A DNA stretch of 64,000 bases from Omphiscola glabra. Lineage: Eukaryota > Mollusca > Gastropoda > Lymnaeidae. The position numbers were made by a program, and so were the translations under genes. Location of the stretch: positions 12,843,241 to 12,907,240 of the forward strand of contig OZ024807.1 of NCBI GenBank assembly GCA_964017045.1, given 5' to 3'. The notes beneath the pieces are model-generated. The model was given only the letters and a program-made list of their open reading frames with translations, ran no database searches and was not told the origin of the DNA. Shown piece after piece: positions 38,301-48,794 of this stretch (the first letter of the stretch is position 1; each line of letters opens with the position of its first letter).

Positions 38301-40164
38301 AACATGTCAAGTAAGAGGTAACAAAGATGGCACGACGATGTCAAAAAGATGTAACAAAGATGTCAAACGATATAACAAAGATGTCAACAAAGATGTCACA
38401 AGGATGTCATAAAGATGTCAACAAAGATGTCAACAAAGATGTCAACAAAAATGTCAACAAAGATTCAGCAAAGATGTCACAAGGATGTCAACAAAGATGT
38501 CAACAAAGATGCAACCAAGACTGGAAAGAGTTTGAAATGGCTAGAGAGGACAGCTAGAGACTGGAAGGCTTGGAAGCCTACAGTTGGTTGAAGTTTAAAA
38601 GAAAAACTGTTTAAAGTTTGTTCAAATCACTATTTAGAATTTGTCCCGTTGTGTTTAATGTAGGGGCAAGCAGTGCCCAGTGCAATGTCACGTGGTGTTT
38701 AATGTAGGGGCAAGCAGTGCCCAGTACAATGTCACGTGGTGTTTAATGTGCCCAGCACAAACTTAAGAACTCTACGCGACAAGAATCTATGTGGTCGACA
38801 GCTCCGAGGAAAACTTCGCAAGGTGTTAGTGAATACCCCCCTTTAATCTGCGTCGGTCATTACATATAGGATTACATTTTGCCCCAAGGGAGGTGGCGGG
38901 GGAGCTCATAGTAATCCGCAGGAGGAATTCCACCCCTTACTAGATAAGATTAAATTAAAGGATATCACCCCTTTGGCGTTCCCAGGGTGGCTCGCCATTA
39001 GGGTTCTTTTTTTTTTGGGGGGGGGGGGGGGTAGGGGGGTAGCCGGGGGGGGGGGCGCAGAATTATGTACATTGGCCTAGGGCGTAGAAATGTTTAAATC
39101 CGGCCGCGCACGCGTCTATGTGAATGTGGTTACAGTTGTTCTTTAGTTTCTGTCGTTAAATAAACTGTATAAATGTTTTAATTGGTTCTTGGTTAAGCTA
39201 TAATCGCGATTACGGTAATAAAGAGAAAAAGAGAGAGATAAAAAAATAGGCAAAAACATTATTATTTTTTATTGCTCCTACAACTACGTATGTGGGTCGT
39301 CATGTGGACCCTTCAATGCCCGCGGCCGCAGCGGACCTCTGATATTTAAGAGGTCCAAAGTTATTATTTGGAAACAAATTACACTATTAACATTCGGGCA
39401 CAAAACCGAAAAGTGGCAAAAATGGTTGGGGGGGGGGGGCGGGGGGCCCTCCAATTAGCGCTCCAAAAGTCACGTGACGCTCTGGTTGGTGTATGTGTCT
39501 TTTGTTTTCCCCCTTCTTCCCCTGGTGTGTTGTATGCGTGCCTCTACACTGAATTTGTAAAGTAAAAACATAAATCTTTGAGCGTTCATCCAGATTTAGC
39601 AACTGGTGCTAAAAAAGCAAGAGAATAAATTATTCAAATTATATTAATTAATTTATATTTTAATTCCTCTGAAATCATGCCATTAAAAGCTTCATAATTA
39701 AATTTTTTGGCACATGTATTGCAAATAAATGCACTTTACGAGATTCTTCATTTTTAATGAATGAGACAAGAGATTCGGTTTTCATGTAATGAATATATAA
39801 TTTAATTATCTAAGAAATTAATGAACTCTATTTGTGTTAAAATGTTCAAATTAAGTTTAAGAAGAGTCAGAGGCGCCACTTAGAATTTGTGAAGGATCTA
39901 TTTAAAATTAAGCAGCTTTATAAATTTGAACGCACACATGTCATAAAAATATGTTAATTTTTACAATTGTATCGTTTAAAAAACGCATAGATTTTTTAAT
40001 TAAATTAATTAATGCTTTTACTTATACAACTAAATAGTTTGACATCTTTAATCGTTTAAATAATATATAGTTTTGTGTTAGTAAAAAAATTCGTGGCCAA
40101 ACTACCTACCTGACTGTAAAATCAAAGATGCCATAAGAACGAACACTGCATTAAAATAAGACAT
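26232..40164 (-). CDS. Unrecognised secreted Met/Gly/Pro-rich protein, nine exons, 310 residues
   Basis: I do not recognise this protein. Nine minus-strand exons in transcript order are 40110-40164, 36495-36587, 33820-33915, 33027-33163, 32111-32231, 30983-31110, 29802-29895, 28648-28801 and 26232-26286. Junctions are GT-AG, and phases run 1,1,1,0,1,0,1,2 to a stop. Residues 1-20 form a signal peptide (MSYFNAVFVLMASLILQS then EC); cleavage near residue 20 is inferred. Residues 21-81 are Ser/Pro/Gln/Ala-rich. Residues 82-127 are Pro then Met/Gly-rich (GPPPGAAPAP, MSNMMNMISGMGG). Residues 128-225 look the most ordered, with Cys150, 173, 182 and 216 (HKAYYEAHGC, VCDLAQMVHGG). Residues 226-292 are Pro/Ala/Met-rich with Cys261. 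A TATA box lies 152 bp upstream. The last exon is the weakest call: its acceptor (gtgag|ACC) is not a CAG, chosen because it gives MEEAMMARGMAVAA then stop. A CAG four bases earlier gives another short tail. Function unknown; a secreted structural or matrix role is only a guess. Confidence 0.72.
27555..27675. repeat. Minisatellite, 19 bp unit, about 6 copies
   Basis: The unit cgagactgtctcctccaca repeats at 19 bp spacing (27562, 27581 and on), in the last intron of the secreted-protein gene. Both strands stay open through it only because of the repeat composition. Confidence 0.9.
27789..27948. repeat. Minisatellite, 40 bp unit, 4 copies
   Basis: The phrase taatgggttgtagtcttact recurs at exactly 40 bp spacing (its ggg falls at 27808, 27848, 27888 and 27928). 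The copies differ at one or two bases each. Confidence 0.9.
27995..28615. repeat. Large interspersed-variant minisatellite (tgacaactgttgtgtccaga), about 18 units
   Basis: About 620 bp of units of roughly 27-37 bp share cctgacaactgttgtgtcca followed by either gaaacata or gacacacactggtac. The array ends about 30 bp from the donor of the exon 28648-28801, so it fills the start of that intron. Long open frames on both strands here are products of the repeat, not genes. Confidence 0.9.
29293..29345. repeat. (TA)n microsatellite
   Basis: An almost pure TA dinucleotide run of about 53 bp, in the intron between exons 29802-29895 and 28648-28801 of the secreted-protein gene. Confidence 0.95.
29970..30585 (-). 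mobile_element. 5'-truncated non-LTR retrotransposon fragment (C-terminal RT end)
   Basis: A minus-strand open frame at 30207-30581 reads LLHSLHWLPVQARIDYKLSV, then CPSYLTELL and FTYCAPKQWNSLPLHIR, the conserved tail of CR1/L2/jockey-type LINE polyproteins. Downstream lies an (ATT)n-like end near 29970-30000, usual for such elements. The reverse transcriptase core is missing. It is in an intron of the secreted-protein gene, in the same orientation. Confidence 0.82.
31111..31170 (-). other. In-frame tandem copy of a 3' splice site plus exon start (secreted-protein gene)
   Basis: On the minus strand the acceptor and first codons of the exon 30983-31110 (tttcag|CCATGATGTGGGGC) are preceded 60 bp upstream by a diverged copy (tttcag|CCATAATGTGGGCG). 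The 60 bp are open in the frame set by the previous exon (A I M W A L F H L P). Splicing to the upstream acceptor would therefore add 20 residues. The surrounding intron end is part of the duplication. Confidence 0.7.
31264..31580. mobile_element. Long-TIR MITE with 9 bp target duplication, copy A
   Basis: The 299 bp body (31273-31571) is nearly one hairpin: about 85 bp or more at each end are inverted copies built from attgatcgaaagaaatttcg-like blocks. A perfect 9 bp repeat, gtgttggtg, flanks it at 31264-31272 and 31572-31580. Long inverted ends with a 9 bp duplication fit Mutator-like (MULE) non-autonomous elements. It lies in an intron of the secreted-protein gene. Confidence 0.87.
32111..32231 (-). 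other. Exon 5 of the secreted-protein gene (first Cys of the ordered core)
   Basis: This 121 bp exon is part of the gene at 26232-40164. It encodes MKQMVVKWATQLGHKAYYEAHGC, in a run broken here only for description, and ends phase 1 at G|GTAAGAG. It is the least compositionally biased exon, so it is the best probe for homology. Confidence 0.7.
33640..33800. repeat. Minisatellite, 21 bp unit, about 6 copies, abutting an exon
   Basis: The unit gtgacctacatagtacatgtt repeats at 21 bp spacing (33661, 33682 and on). The array ends only about 20 bp from the donor of the exon 33820-33915. Because 21 is divisible by three, both strands stay open; this is not read as coding. Confidence 0.9.
34085..34455. 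repeat. Minisatellite, 37 bp unit, about 10 copies, with higher-order structure
   Basis: The unit atcaggagactagagatgga plus cttatcaggtggcacat repeats about ten times. Variant units (gataaac; agtagactaaag with ttggc) recur in the same order every four units, so part of the array was duplicated as 148 bp blocks. It lies in the intron between exons 36495-36587 and 33820-33915. Confidence 0.9.
36008..36224. mobile_element. hAT-type MITE
   Basis: The 201 bp body (36016-36216) has inverted ends CAGTGGTCGGCAAACT and TTTGCCGACCACTG. The flanks are gtctaaac and ctctaaac, a 7-of-8 match for an hAT target duplication. It lies in the intron between exons 36495-36587 and 33820-33915 of the secreted-protein gene. 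Confidence 0.8.
36713..36806. repeat. Minisatellite, 32 bp unit, 3 copies
   Basis: acggagcatgactgataagt recurs at 36721, 36753 and 36785. It starts about 125 bp upstream (transcript sense) of the exon 36495-36587. Confidence 0.9.
37520..37824. mobile_element. Long-TIR MITE with 9 bp target duplication, copy B
   Basis: The 287 bp body (37529-37815) is the same family as 31273-31571, with inverted ends rich in gatcgaaagaaatttcgtcg. It is flanked by a perfect 9 bp repeat, tttccgctg, at 37520-37528 and 37816-37824. Together the copies define the ends: one starts GTTACCGGAAA, the other, read inward, ATCCGGAAA. It lies in the first intron of the secreted-protein gene. Confidence 0.87.
38130..38520. 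repeat. Short-unit tandem array (aacaaagatgtc)
   Basis: A 12 bp unit, aacaaagatgtc, and variants repeat over about 390 bp in the first intron of the secreted-protein gene. The open frame through it is compositional. Confidence 0.88.
38651..38760. repeat. Minisatellite, 44 bp unit, 2.5 copies
   Basis: gtgtttaatgtaggggcaag begins copies at 38651 and 38695, and a shortened copy starts at 38739. Confidence 0.88.
39383..39490. repeat. Dispersed repeat shared (inverted) with 49742-49850
   Basis: The blocks accgaaaagtg, aaaatggttggggg and ctccaaaagtcacgtgac reappear, inverted and in a different internal order, at 49742-49850. The rest of the flanks do not match. The family is not recognised. Confidence 0.55.
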
Positions 40165-40315
40165 GGCTTTGGTTGCTCTGGTTTTTTTTGTTGTTGTTTT
40201 TGTGTGTGTGTCTTATTTCGGTTATATGTTCTAGTGAGCGTTACTGGAAGTTCCCCACTTTAAAATCCGACAGCGCGCCACACTTCAGGAGTTTCGACTA
40301 CCGGCTTGCATAACC

Positions 40316-40322
40316 TTTTATA
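40316..40322 (-). promoter_or_regulatory. TATA box of the secreted-protein gene
   Basis: The minus strand reads ggtataaaagg, with TATAAAA covering 40316-40322. Transcription would be expected to start near 40290, leaving a 5' UTR of about 125 bases before the ATG at 40164. It is the only clear TATA element found just upstream of a gene in this window. Confidence 0.6.
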
Positions 40323-41844
40323 CCGCTCGTGCCTGCTAGTCGTACGTGTGGGGAAGGGGTGGGTAAGGTGTATTTTAATTCGATTTAAAAAAATAAAAAA
40401 AAAAAAAAAAGGAGTCACTGTCAACTTGTGGCAGGCATTCCCCAAAACGGGGCCTTACACAAATGACAAATGATTTATTTAATTCACAAATTGTTTTCTT
40501 AAATTTATTTTGTTTTTGGCTCAAACTGGCATGGAAGTGCTGGCGTTTCCGTTAATTTTAGGATTTCGGCAATGAAATGACAATCCGGCACAAATTGATC
40601 AGCCAAGAGATCTGTTAGGCTTATGCTTCCGTTTCTTTTCTTTTTTTTTGACAAAAAGACAATTAATCTCTTTTCATTTTTAAGACTAAAATCTATATAT
40701 ACATAACTTTTATAGCAAAAATGTATTCGAAATAGATTTTCCTATCTAAATAATTATTTATGTACTGCATCTAGCGCCGTGCGGGGAAAAAGAAAGTGGG
40801 GGCTACGGGACACATGTCCTGGGCGCTAACATCGTCAATGCACTAGGCAAAAACGATATACATTTGTGTGCGTGTGTGTAAATCATTTATAATTTGTTTT
40901 TGAAGCAGGCAGGGCGCAATTTTTCAAGATATGCCCTATGCACAGTCTTGGCTGCAGATACTCCAGCACCCACGCTTCGCTTGCTCCCCTTGTCAAAGGA
41001 CGGTTAGATTTTTTTTAAAGAAATAATAATAAATAAAAACAAAAGTTGGAGTTAAAGATTGTTTCCCGTTCCAGATAAGTTTTTACTGTTTCCACGTACT
41101 TTTCAAAATAGAATTTAATGAGTTCAGTGGCTACTGCCACGCGGGGCGGGCAAAAATTTTTGCCCCCCCCCCCTTTTCCTCACACGCTTTGACGCCACTG
41201 GGTACAATTATCTTTAACAAATATTTTGTTTACTCAATTAGTTTACAGGCCACAGGCAAAGTATTGAATCTGTTTTATGCTTTCGTGACTTAACTTGAAT
41301 GGTTGTTACCCACCCCCCAATAAAAAAAATAAATAATAAATTAATTATTATAATAATTATAAATGTATGCATGTATATATATAATATAGATATTGTGAAT
41401 ATAGAGTAGATGTGAATCTAGAGAGAATTGTTTATATCTACGTGTTACTTTCTTGTTGTTAGTTACATTTGTCATTTTGGAAAAAAAAAGGGATTATTAA
41501 CTTTCTCAAGAAGTCAACAGGAAAAAAACAGATACATATTTGAAGATTTATTATTTCCGCCTAGTACTAACTCTTATTGTCATTATACCACAAGTACAAC
41601 ATTTGAAAAGGCAGGATGAAATTTTAACTTCCCGAGCAACATGCCGGTAATTAATAGCGTTCAACAATCAAAGGATGCTTCCTGTAACCACCGGGAAATT
41701 AACGGTAATTTTGTGTGTGTTAAAAACGAATTTATCGTAGCGTGTGACAAGGCAAACCTTACGTCTGTCAAGGGCATGGTGAACGGTCGATAAGGAGTCA
41801 AGTCCTTTGTGTCTCATAGTGTTGTTTGTTTCTTCTCTTGCCAT

Positions 41845-42450
41845 ACAAACTATTAGTCGGCTAATGTAGGCTGTCTGACAACAGTGCCCCAACAAACTAT
41901 TAGTCAGCCAATGAAGGCTGTCTGACAACACTGTCCCCACAAACTATTAAATCGCTAATAAAGGCTTTCTGACAACACTGTCCCCACAAACTGTTAGTCG
42001 GCCAATGAAGGCTGTCTAACAACACTGTCCCCACAAACTATTAAATCGCTAATAAAGGCTTTCTGACAACACTGTCCCCACAAACTGTTAGTCGGCTAAT
42101 GAAGGCTTTCTAACAACACTGTCCCCACAAACTATTAAATCGCTAATAAAGGCTTTCTGACAACACTGTCCCCACAAACTGTTAGTCGGCTAATGAAGGC
42201 TTTCTGACAACACTGTCCCCACAAACTGTTAGTCGGCTAATGAAGGCTGTCTGACAACACTGTCCCCACAAACTATTAGTCGGCTAATGAAGGCTGTCTG
42301 ACAACACTGTCTCCATAAACTGTTAGTCGGCTAATGGAGTCTGTCTGACAACACTGTCCCCACAAACTATTAGTCGGCCAATAAAGGCTGTCTGACAACA
42401 CTGACCATACAAACCGTTACTTCGCTAATAAAGGCTGTCTGACAATACTG
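41845..42450. repeat. Minisatellite, 47 bp unit, about 13 copies, alternating unit types
   Basis: The unit is ctgacaacactgtccccaca plus about 27 further bases. Two types alternate through the middle: one with attaaatcgctaataaag, the other with gttagtcggctaatgaag. This makes a 94 bp dimer repeated about three times; the outer units are of one type only. Confidence 0.92.
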
Positions 42451-43529
42451 CTATGTCGCACATCAAGTTTGTATGTCTTGCTAAGTGTTCCATGTTTATT
42501 AGCTTATTGCAGCTTACTCCTGGCGTAGGAAGGGAGTTCCGCCCCAGGTGGAACGTTTTCAGTAGGATATTATTGGAAGGAGGGGGGGGGGGACTGTGAC
42601 CAGGTGAGCCTGGTCAGTTAAATGGAACAAGTAGCACTGACAAAACGAAACTAAGTAGCTTTCAGGTTCTCCCTTACCTTTTGCTACTTTTTGCTACCTT
42701 TTTATATATAGATGTGGCCGGTATTTTTGGACAAGTGCAGAGTTTTTGTCATTTGAAGGGGTACGGCAAAAATCGTGTTCGGCACCAGGGGGCACTATTC
42801 CTAGCTACGCCACTGCAGCTGAAACCCGTAACAGAGATATTTGCATATCCACAAAACTGCGTGGAGCAAAGCGTGGCATTCTGTATACCGGTATATATAT
42901 ATATATATATACATAATATATATATTTATTTAAAAAACTTGGTAATGACTAATGGCGGATCCAGTAATCGATCTCAAATTTTGTTTTCAAATTTAAAATC
43001 AGGACCTTTCACTAGACCAGTGCTTCTACCACTTTGGTTTGGGCGTTGGAATGTGGGGGGGGGGGGGGCATTCAATTGGTCCATGTGGTTCATAGAGACA
43101 AATCAGAAAACAAGTCTTAACTGTGAACAATGCAAATGGTTACACATACATCTTAAGCGGTTGATGGACATTTTACCGAATTTCAACAAGTTTGAGAGCC
43201 CCTGTACTAATATACCGATACCAATAAGGCTCCATACATCTGGGGGGAGGGGTTGGAGTAAAAAGTCTTAAAGAACCTTACTCAATATCTCTCTCCAGAA
43301 ATCTCCCGACTTAAAGTTTCATCTTTGATCCACTTTTAATCGGAGTAGTTACAGGCCACACAAAAAAAGTTACAAGATGACGTCATTTGTATAAATCTAT
43401 TGGCGAGCCGTTGCTTAAGTTGTCACCAAGCGATCAGACAGACGTTCCGTAAAGTAAATCATCTAAAATTACGGCTGATTTACAACCAAGACCATAGGTG
43501 ATGATTTACAGCGTCTTTTAGACACGACC

Positions 43530-43938
43530 TCTTAAAGCAGGTGTCCTCAAACATTTTAATGGGGGGGGGGCTGATTCACTGTCCATAAGGCACTGGGGGG
43601 GGGGGGGGTCTCACGGTCGCACAGACAGTGTTGCGGGGCTGACTATAGTATTTTAAAAAACATGATCAAAATTCCTTTGTCTGATTTTTGGTGCCAAAAT
43701 AAAAGAAAAATGAAATACAAATGTTCAAAATGAAACCAATTTTGTAGTATTTCCTTGGGAAGCATGTTCCTACTTGTGGCTAAATAGATCTTCAGTGTTC
43801 GGTTCTATATTTGTCACTGCTGCTCGTGAAACCGAAGGACGGCCAGGCGGGCGGGGTTACGGAACCCTGGCCTTTCGGGGGGGGGGGGGGGGAGGGGGGC
43901 GGCCAGCGGGTCATAGTATAAGGACCCCTGTCTTAACC
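43530..43938. mobile_element. hAT-like MITE relic
   Basis: The body 43538-43930 begins CAGGTGTCCTCAAAC and ends TATAAGGACCCCTG, imperfect hAT-type inverted ends. The flanks are tcttaaag and tcttaacc (6 of 8). Its interior has long poly-G runs and no open frame. Confidence 0.68.
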
Positions 43939-44410
43939 CATGTGGGGTAACGGAGTTCATTCATGACAAATGGGTTCATTTGTATTCATTTCCTGACCCC
44001 ATAGTGGCGGTGGTCCAAATTCATCTTTGGGATCTCAAATATTTCTTCATGACTTCATGTTCACTTGAAAGTCGAGAACATCTCAAGGTCTTTTGGTTAA
44101 ATTTAGACTTATAGCCACTGTTGTAGTTTCAGAGAGTGTGGTGGGGGGGGGGGGGGCGGTCCACCCCGAAAGCACTGTTTTAGGGGGGGGGGCGGGAGGC
44201 ATTTCGGTCCACTTATATACTATACATGGCTTATGTTTTATTTGCGTTATTTATGTTATGTGGTCCTCGGGAAAGAGTGGCGGAAAAGTAAAGGACCACC
44301 CCGGGCGTCACACACTTTAGCAGCTCCCCTGCGTATGGCGCACTTTGTCGTGTCACAATTTTAATCATGTGTGTGTGGGGGGGGGGGGTTGCTTCCAAAG
44401 ACGTTGTGGT

Positions 44411-44530
44411 GATAAAATATCATGGGTTGGTATGGCACAAGGCATCGTGTATGATAAAATATCATGGGTTGGTATGGCATAAGACATCGTGTATGGTAAA
44501 ATATCATGGGTTGGTATGGCACAAGGCAAT
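44411..44530. repeat. Minisatellite, 42 bp unit, 3 copies
   Basis: gataaaatatcatgggttgg (third copy: ggtaaaat) starts units at 44411, 44453 and 44495. Confidence 0.9.
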
Positions 44531-46097
44531 ATTATGTTAATCCAAATAACTTGATGATCAATAATGCTAAATTTGGGTTGATGAGAGGCAGTTGTGTAGT
44601 GGGGAGGGGGCAGAGTGGCAGTTTCCAAGCGTGCACTATTTGAAGGGGCGCAACATTTCAACAAAAAGAAAGAAAGAAGTTCTTAAAATAAATATTTGTT
44701 TAAAATGACTTGAAATACATCTGCATTTACCGTACTTAAAATCCAAAACATGGGCTTGTGGGGGTATGCAGTGCCGGCTCAAGGCGGGTACGATGCGTGA
44801 TCATCACACAGGCGCCAATTTTTTTTTTTCAGAACTCTTCCCATAATTTTCCAGAGGGCGACATTTGCCTACTTTCAGATTCTCACCTAACCTAAAAATG
44901 TCCAGCGCTGGCACTGGGGGTATGGGGTTAAGTACTGAAACGATGGAAAGGATTCAGTCGGGTAGCGTAACACTTGCCATGGCCCGTGTGCAGAGCCGTC
45001 GCGTGGGCCCCGCAAGCCCTGAGGCTGCAGAGGGCCTCGGACATTTAAACGGCACAAAGTATGTGATGTGGAACACACACAAAAATGACCATCAAATTAA
45101 AAAAAAGCGGGGGGGGGGGGTGCGCACAAAACCATGTTCCTTCACTTATGAGAGGGAACATATTACACTCACTTTTGTCAAATCTTTTGGAAGATTGGTA
45201 ATATAGGGAGCATTTAGTAAGTCTTTTTATATGTAGAGGCGTAGATGTGGATTGCAGTGTATTTTGAAGTTGTCTCCCCTTGACATCGTATTGGAAAAAG
45301 TGAACGGCACATTGAAGGAAATAATCCCTCATCTGTGTACATGACTTTATGCTAAGCGAATGTTACAGAACTACAAAAAATATGTGAAGAAAAAAAACCT
45401 CCCAAGTTAAGGAATTGTATGAAATTAAACTATGAACGAAGCTTGTCATCAACAATAATGCGTAAAATATATTTTTGAAAATGAAAAACATAAAATTTTG
45501 AAAAAAAAAGTAATTGCGCCGAAATTTTTCTTTGACGTATTGGTTTCCTGGTAACATGGTGATTTGTCATTTAAAGGATTAACGTTTTGACTCCCTTTCA
45601 AGGCTAAGCGGGAAATTCCTTCTTTTTAAAAATATTCTTGAACTTGAAATTGGACTTTCATCTGGCCATTTGATGTATTGAGATGTTGACGTGAAAGCAC
45701 TGGAGGAGACAGGAAGGCTTACCGTACGAATTTTCCAGTGTTGCAATTAAATTCTTTTCGTTAGAGATCTAGTGCATTTTTAGGACAGCCTGTGAGAAAA
45801 ATAAATTGTTATAAAATTACGACTATAGAGAATTATAGATCATGTTGTGCTTTTTAATTTTTAAAAGGGAGCCAAATTATTTGTTGGAAAAAAACAACAA
45901 CATTGCCGTTCAATCTGAACACAGGCATAACCAGATTTGATAAATGAACTAACAATGAAATACTTGAGAAAATAACTCAGGTTTATTTATGAGTAGCGTT
46001 ACAATTTCGAACTGGAAATATATAAAAAAAAAATAATAATAATAATTCAGAAGCAGTGCCAAAAACTGAAGGGTAAAAAATGTGTTTCTAGACTGTG

Positions 46098-46468
46098 CTG
46101 TAGATCAGAGGTGGTCAGCCTATGTGCAGAGGGCCGCATGGAAACTACATTAAAAAAATAATAAAAATAGGCGGGTCATGTAATAATGAATTTTAAAAAA
46201 AACATTCGGATCAGCGTTTACCAGATTTTTGTAGGTTTGGCGGACCGATGGACAAGTTTCGAAAAATTATTCAAGGGACCGGTGGTCAATTTATTATATA
46301 TAATTTGACACTGAGAGGATTAAATTTAAAGGCTTTTAGGGATAGTTGATACATTTTACTATAACATTCATCCAGTTCTCAGAAGAGAAGGTTTTGCGGG
46401 CTGGATTAACCATTTCAGTGGGCAGCGTGCGGCCCACGAACCGTGAGTTGCTAATATCTGCTGTACAT
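46098..46468. mobile_element. hAT-like MITE relic
   Basis: The body 46106-46460 begins CAGAGGTGGTCAGCC and ends GAGTTGCTAATATCTG, degraded inverted ends. The flanks are ctgtagat and ctgtacat (7 of 8). Inside are gggccgcatg and gcggcccacg blocks, usual near the ends of such elements. Confidence 0.68.
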
Positions 46469-47159
46469 TAAAAATGTCACTCTAAAAATACCAATATCCA
46501 AATAAAAAATGAGTTTATCAATAGAATCTGAGTAGAGTGGTCTAAAATGCAAGGATTCTGTGAAAATTTGTATTAAAAATTTTAAAAAAAATACTATTCT
46601 GCGTTGTATGTTATAACGTGTACGATTTACTAATTTGCCATTTCCAATTTAATGGAGTGGTTAATTAATGTAAATTGTATTATTAAAATATTTAAAATAC
46701 ATAAAGTGTTTTGAGGTGCTCTCTCTAATTTAAAGCATGTACTCTAATCTGAACACATGGCGGCGTGGGTGAGACCCAGCACGTGCTAGACAAATGGCGC
46801 CCCACATTAAAGTGCAAATAGATTACAAGTGAAGTAAAAAATATATATATCAAAAGTTCATGTTGTTTTTTTTTTTTTTTTTGGTTTAAATGGCGATCAC
46901 GGAGAATCACGTCATAAAAGGAAAACTTCAGGAACGAATGATTTCGTTGCTATTTTTAAATAACAATAAGGGACATGTGTCAGAACGCGCCGGGACGCTG
47001 TCGGACGCATCCGTCGCGACCCACGTCTGAAGCACTTGGCCGCTACCGTGGGGAATGGGTAAATTCATTTACTTATATGTTTATAAGACAAAAAAAAATT
47101 TAGGCAAAATTTTATCGTTTTTATGATTTTAACAAAAATATATTAAAAAAATCGGGCAC

Positions 47160-47297
47160 CAGAGAATTCAGAGGGCACTTAACCACGGACGATTACCCGG
47201 GCACCAGAGAATTGAGAGGGCATTTAACCATGGACGATTACCCGGGCACCAGAGAATTGAGAGGGCATTTAACCACGGACGATTACCCGGGCACCAG
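47160..47297. repeat. Minisatellite, 45 bp unit, 3 copies
   Basis: agagaattgagagggcattt and the following taaccacggacgattacccgg repeat with 45 bp spacing (47161, 47206 and 47251). Confidence 0.9.
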
Positions 47298-47378
47298 TTG
47301 AAGGCCCCGCATTTATCGATTTTTATAACATTTACTTATATTTTCTGCTAAATTGTTTCTCGCATGGGGGATTATCTA

Positions 47379-47743
47379 CAAAAAGGGTCGGCAACCTTTT
47401 GGCATCAGCGTGCCAAAGTAAGACTTCTAATGCAATCCAGCCGGCCAATGCAAGACTTCTTATTCATTCAGCGTGCCCATTTGAGAATTCTAATTCATTC
47501 AGCGTGCCAAAGTAAGACTTCTAATTTATCCAGCCTGCCAATGTAAGACTTCTAATTCATTCAGCATGCCAAAGTAAGTCTTCTAATTCATCAAACGTGC
47601 CAATAACTTATAAGTCTACCATTTGAAACGCAATTTATCTAGTCATATATAATAATAAAAAAAATTTTTTGGGACTTTCGCGTGTCACTCAAATCGATAT
47701 GCGAGTCAAGTCTGGCACACGTGCCCGAGGTTGCCGATCCTTG
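47379..47743. mobile_element. hAT-like MITE relic with internal tandem repeat
   Basis: The ends AAGGGTCGGCAACC and GGTTGCCGATCCTTG are inverted copies like those of other hAT-type MITEs here. Between about 47405 and 47600 a unit of roughly 32 bp, gcgtgccaaagtaagacttc plus taattcattca, repeats about six times. No clean 8 bp duplication is visible. Confidence 0.65.
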
Positions 47744-48002
47744 ATCTATAGCTCTAATACAGAACTCTTTTTTTATTTTTCTGTTTCTCAACTGCTAGTG
47801 CCTCTTATCAAAGTTATACTCCAAATAGAATCATTTAGACAAGAATACTTCAGCACGATGATTCACTAGACGCCGACAGAGCAACGAAAAACAATGGCTA
47901 GGAAATTTTTTTTTATAGAACAACTGTCTGCAATGGAAAGAAAAACGGTTTTTTTGGGGGGTTTTTTTGCAGCTGGGACGAGACCGGCAGGCACTGTGCC
48001 CA

Positions 48003-48165
48003 TATTCCGGGCATCATTTTCCCCGGTAGCCCTGAACGGGACATCATTTTCCCCGGTAGCCCGGAGCGGGACATCATTTTCCCCTGTAGCCCGGAGCGGG
48101 ACATCATTTTCCCCAGTAGCCCTGAGCGGGACATCATTTTCCCCGGTAGCCCTGAGCAGAACCTT
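48003..48165. repeat. Minisatellite, 30 bp unit, about 5.5 copies
   Basis: gggacatcattttccccggt followed by agccctgagc repeats at 30 bp. Both strands stay open across it because the unit length is divisible by three. Confidence 0.9.
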
Positions 48166-48261
48166 GACGAGGCTAGTGGGTCTTGCGAGTGCTACAAAGG
48201 AACCGTGTTGTATGGCACTGCTCAACCGTATGCATCAGTGTTAGTGATAGGGTTCAGGCTT

Positions 48262-48440
48262 AAATGACGTCACGGTATTTTTTTCGCCAACTGCCCCCTC
48301 CTCCACCATCCCCATTCTCACAAGTTTGTCCCCTCAAAATTAGACACCCCATCGCAATCCCACATCGTGACACAAATACGTGCCACCCACCCCCCCCCCC
48401 CCAAGAAAAAAACAACTAAAAAGTATGACGTCATTTCTGG
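48262..48440. mobile_element. Fold-back repeat with aaatgacgtcac ends
   Basis: The left end reads gcttaaatgacgtcacgg; the right end reads tatgacgtcatttctgg, an inverted match. A poly-C run lies inside. Related end motifs occur near 18436, 54076, 60650 and 62450, so this is a dispersed MITE-like family. Confidence 0.6.
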
Positions 48441-48794
48441 ACGAACTGTAAGAGCGTCTGCAGGAGCGCTTGCGAATCTTGAGATTTCTCAAGCGACTCC
48501 AGGCATAATTTCAGCCCCAACCCCACAAAAACCGTTGAGAACCGCCCACTTCCACTTGGCAGCTTGTAAAATGTTAATACAATCACCGGTCTTTTGAATA
48601 ATGTATGCAAAATCATCTGGGTCACGTTCCTCTCACCTGTGGACGACCAAAAAAAAACCCGCTAAAAATGGAAAAGTAACTTTAGATTTTTAATTCCCTC
48701 GCGGCTATTTTTAAACGTCCCCCATTTCCGAGACGGTCAAATTTAGAGATGGCGATAACACGGCACGCCACCGTCGATATAGGGAGTCTCGACC

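Noticed and set aside
42681..43271. Plus-strand frame of 196 codons
   Set aside because: No family resemblance; it crosses a TA run and a poly-G tract and has no splice context. Judged accidental.
47866..48244. Open frames of over 110 codons on both strands with a ten-residue repeat
   Set aside because: Driven by the 30 bp minisatellite; both strands are equally open, which argues against coding.
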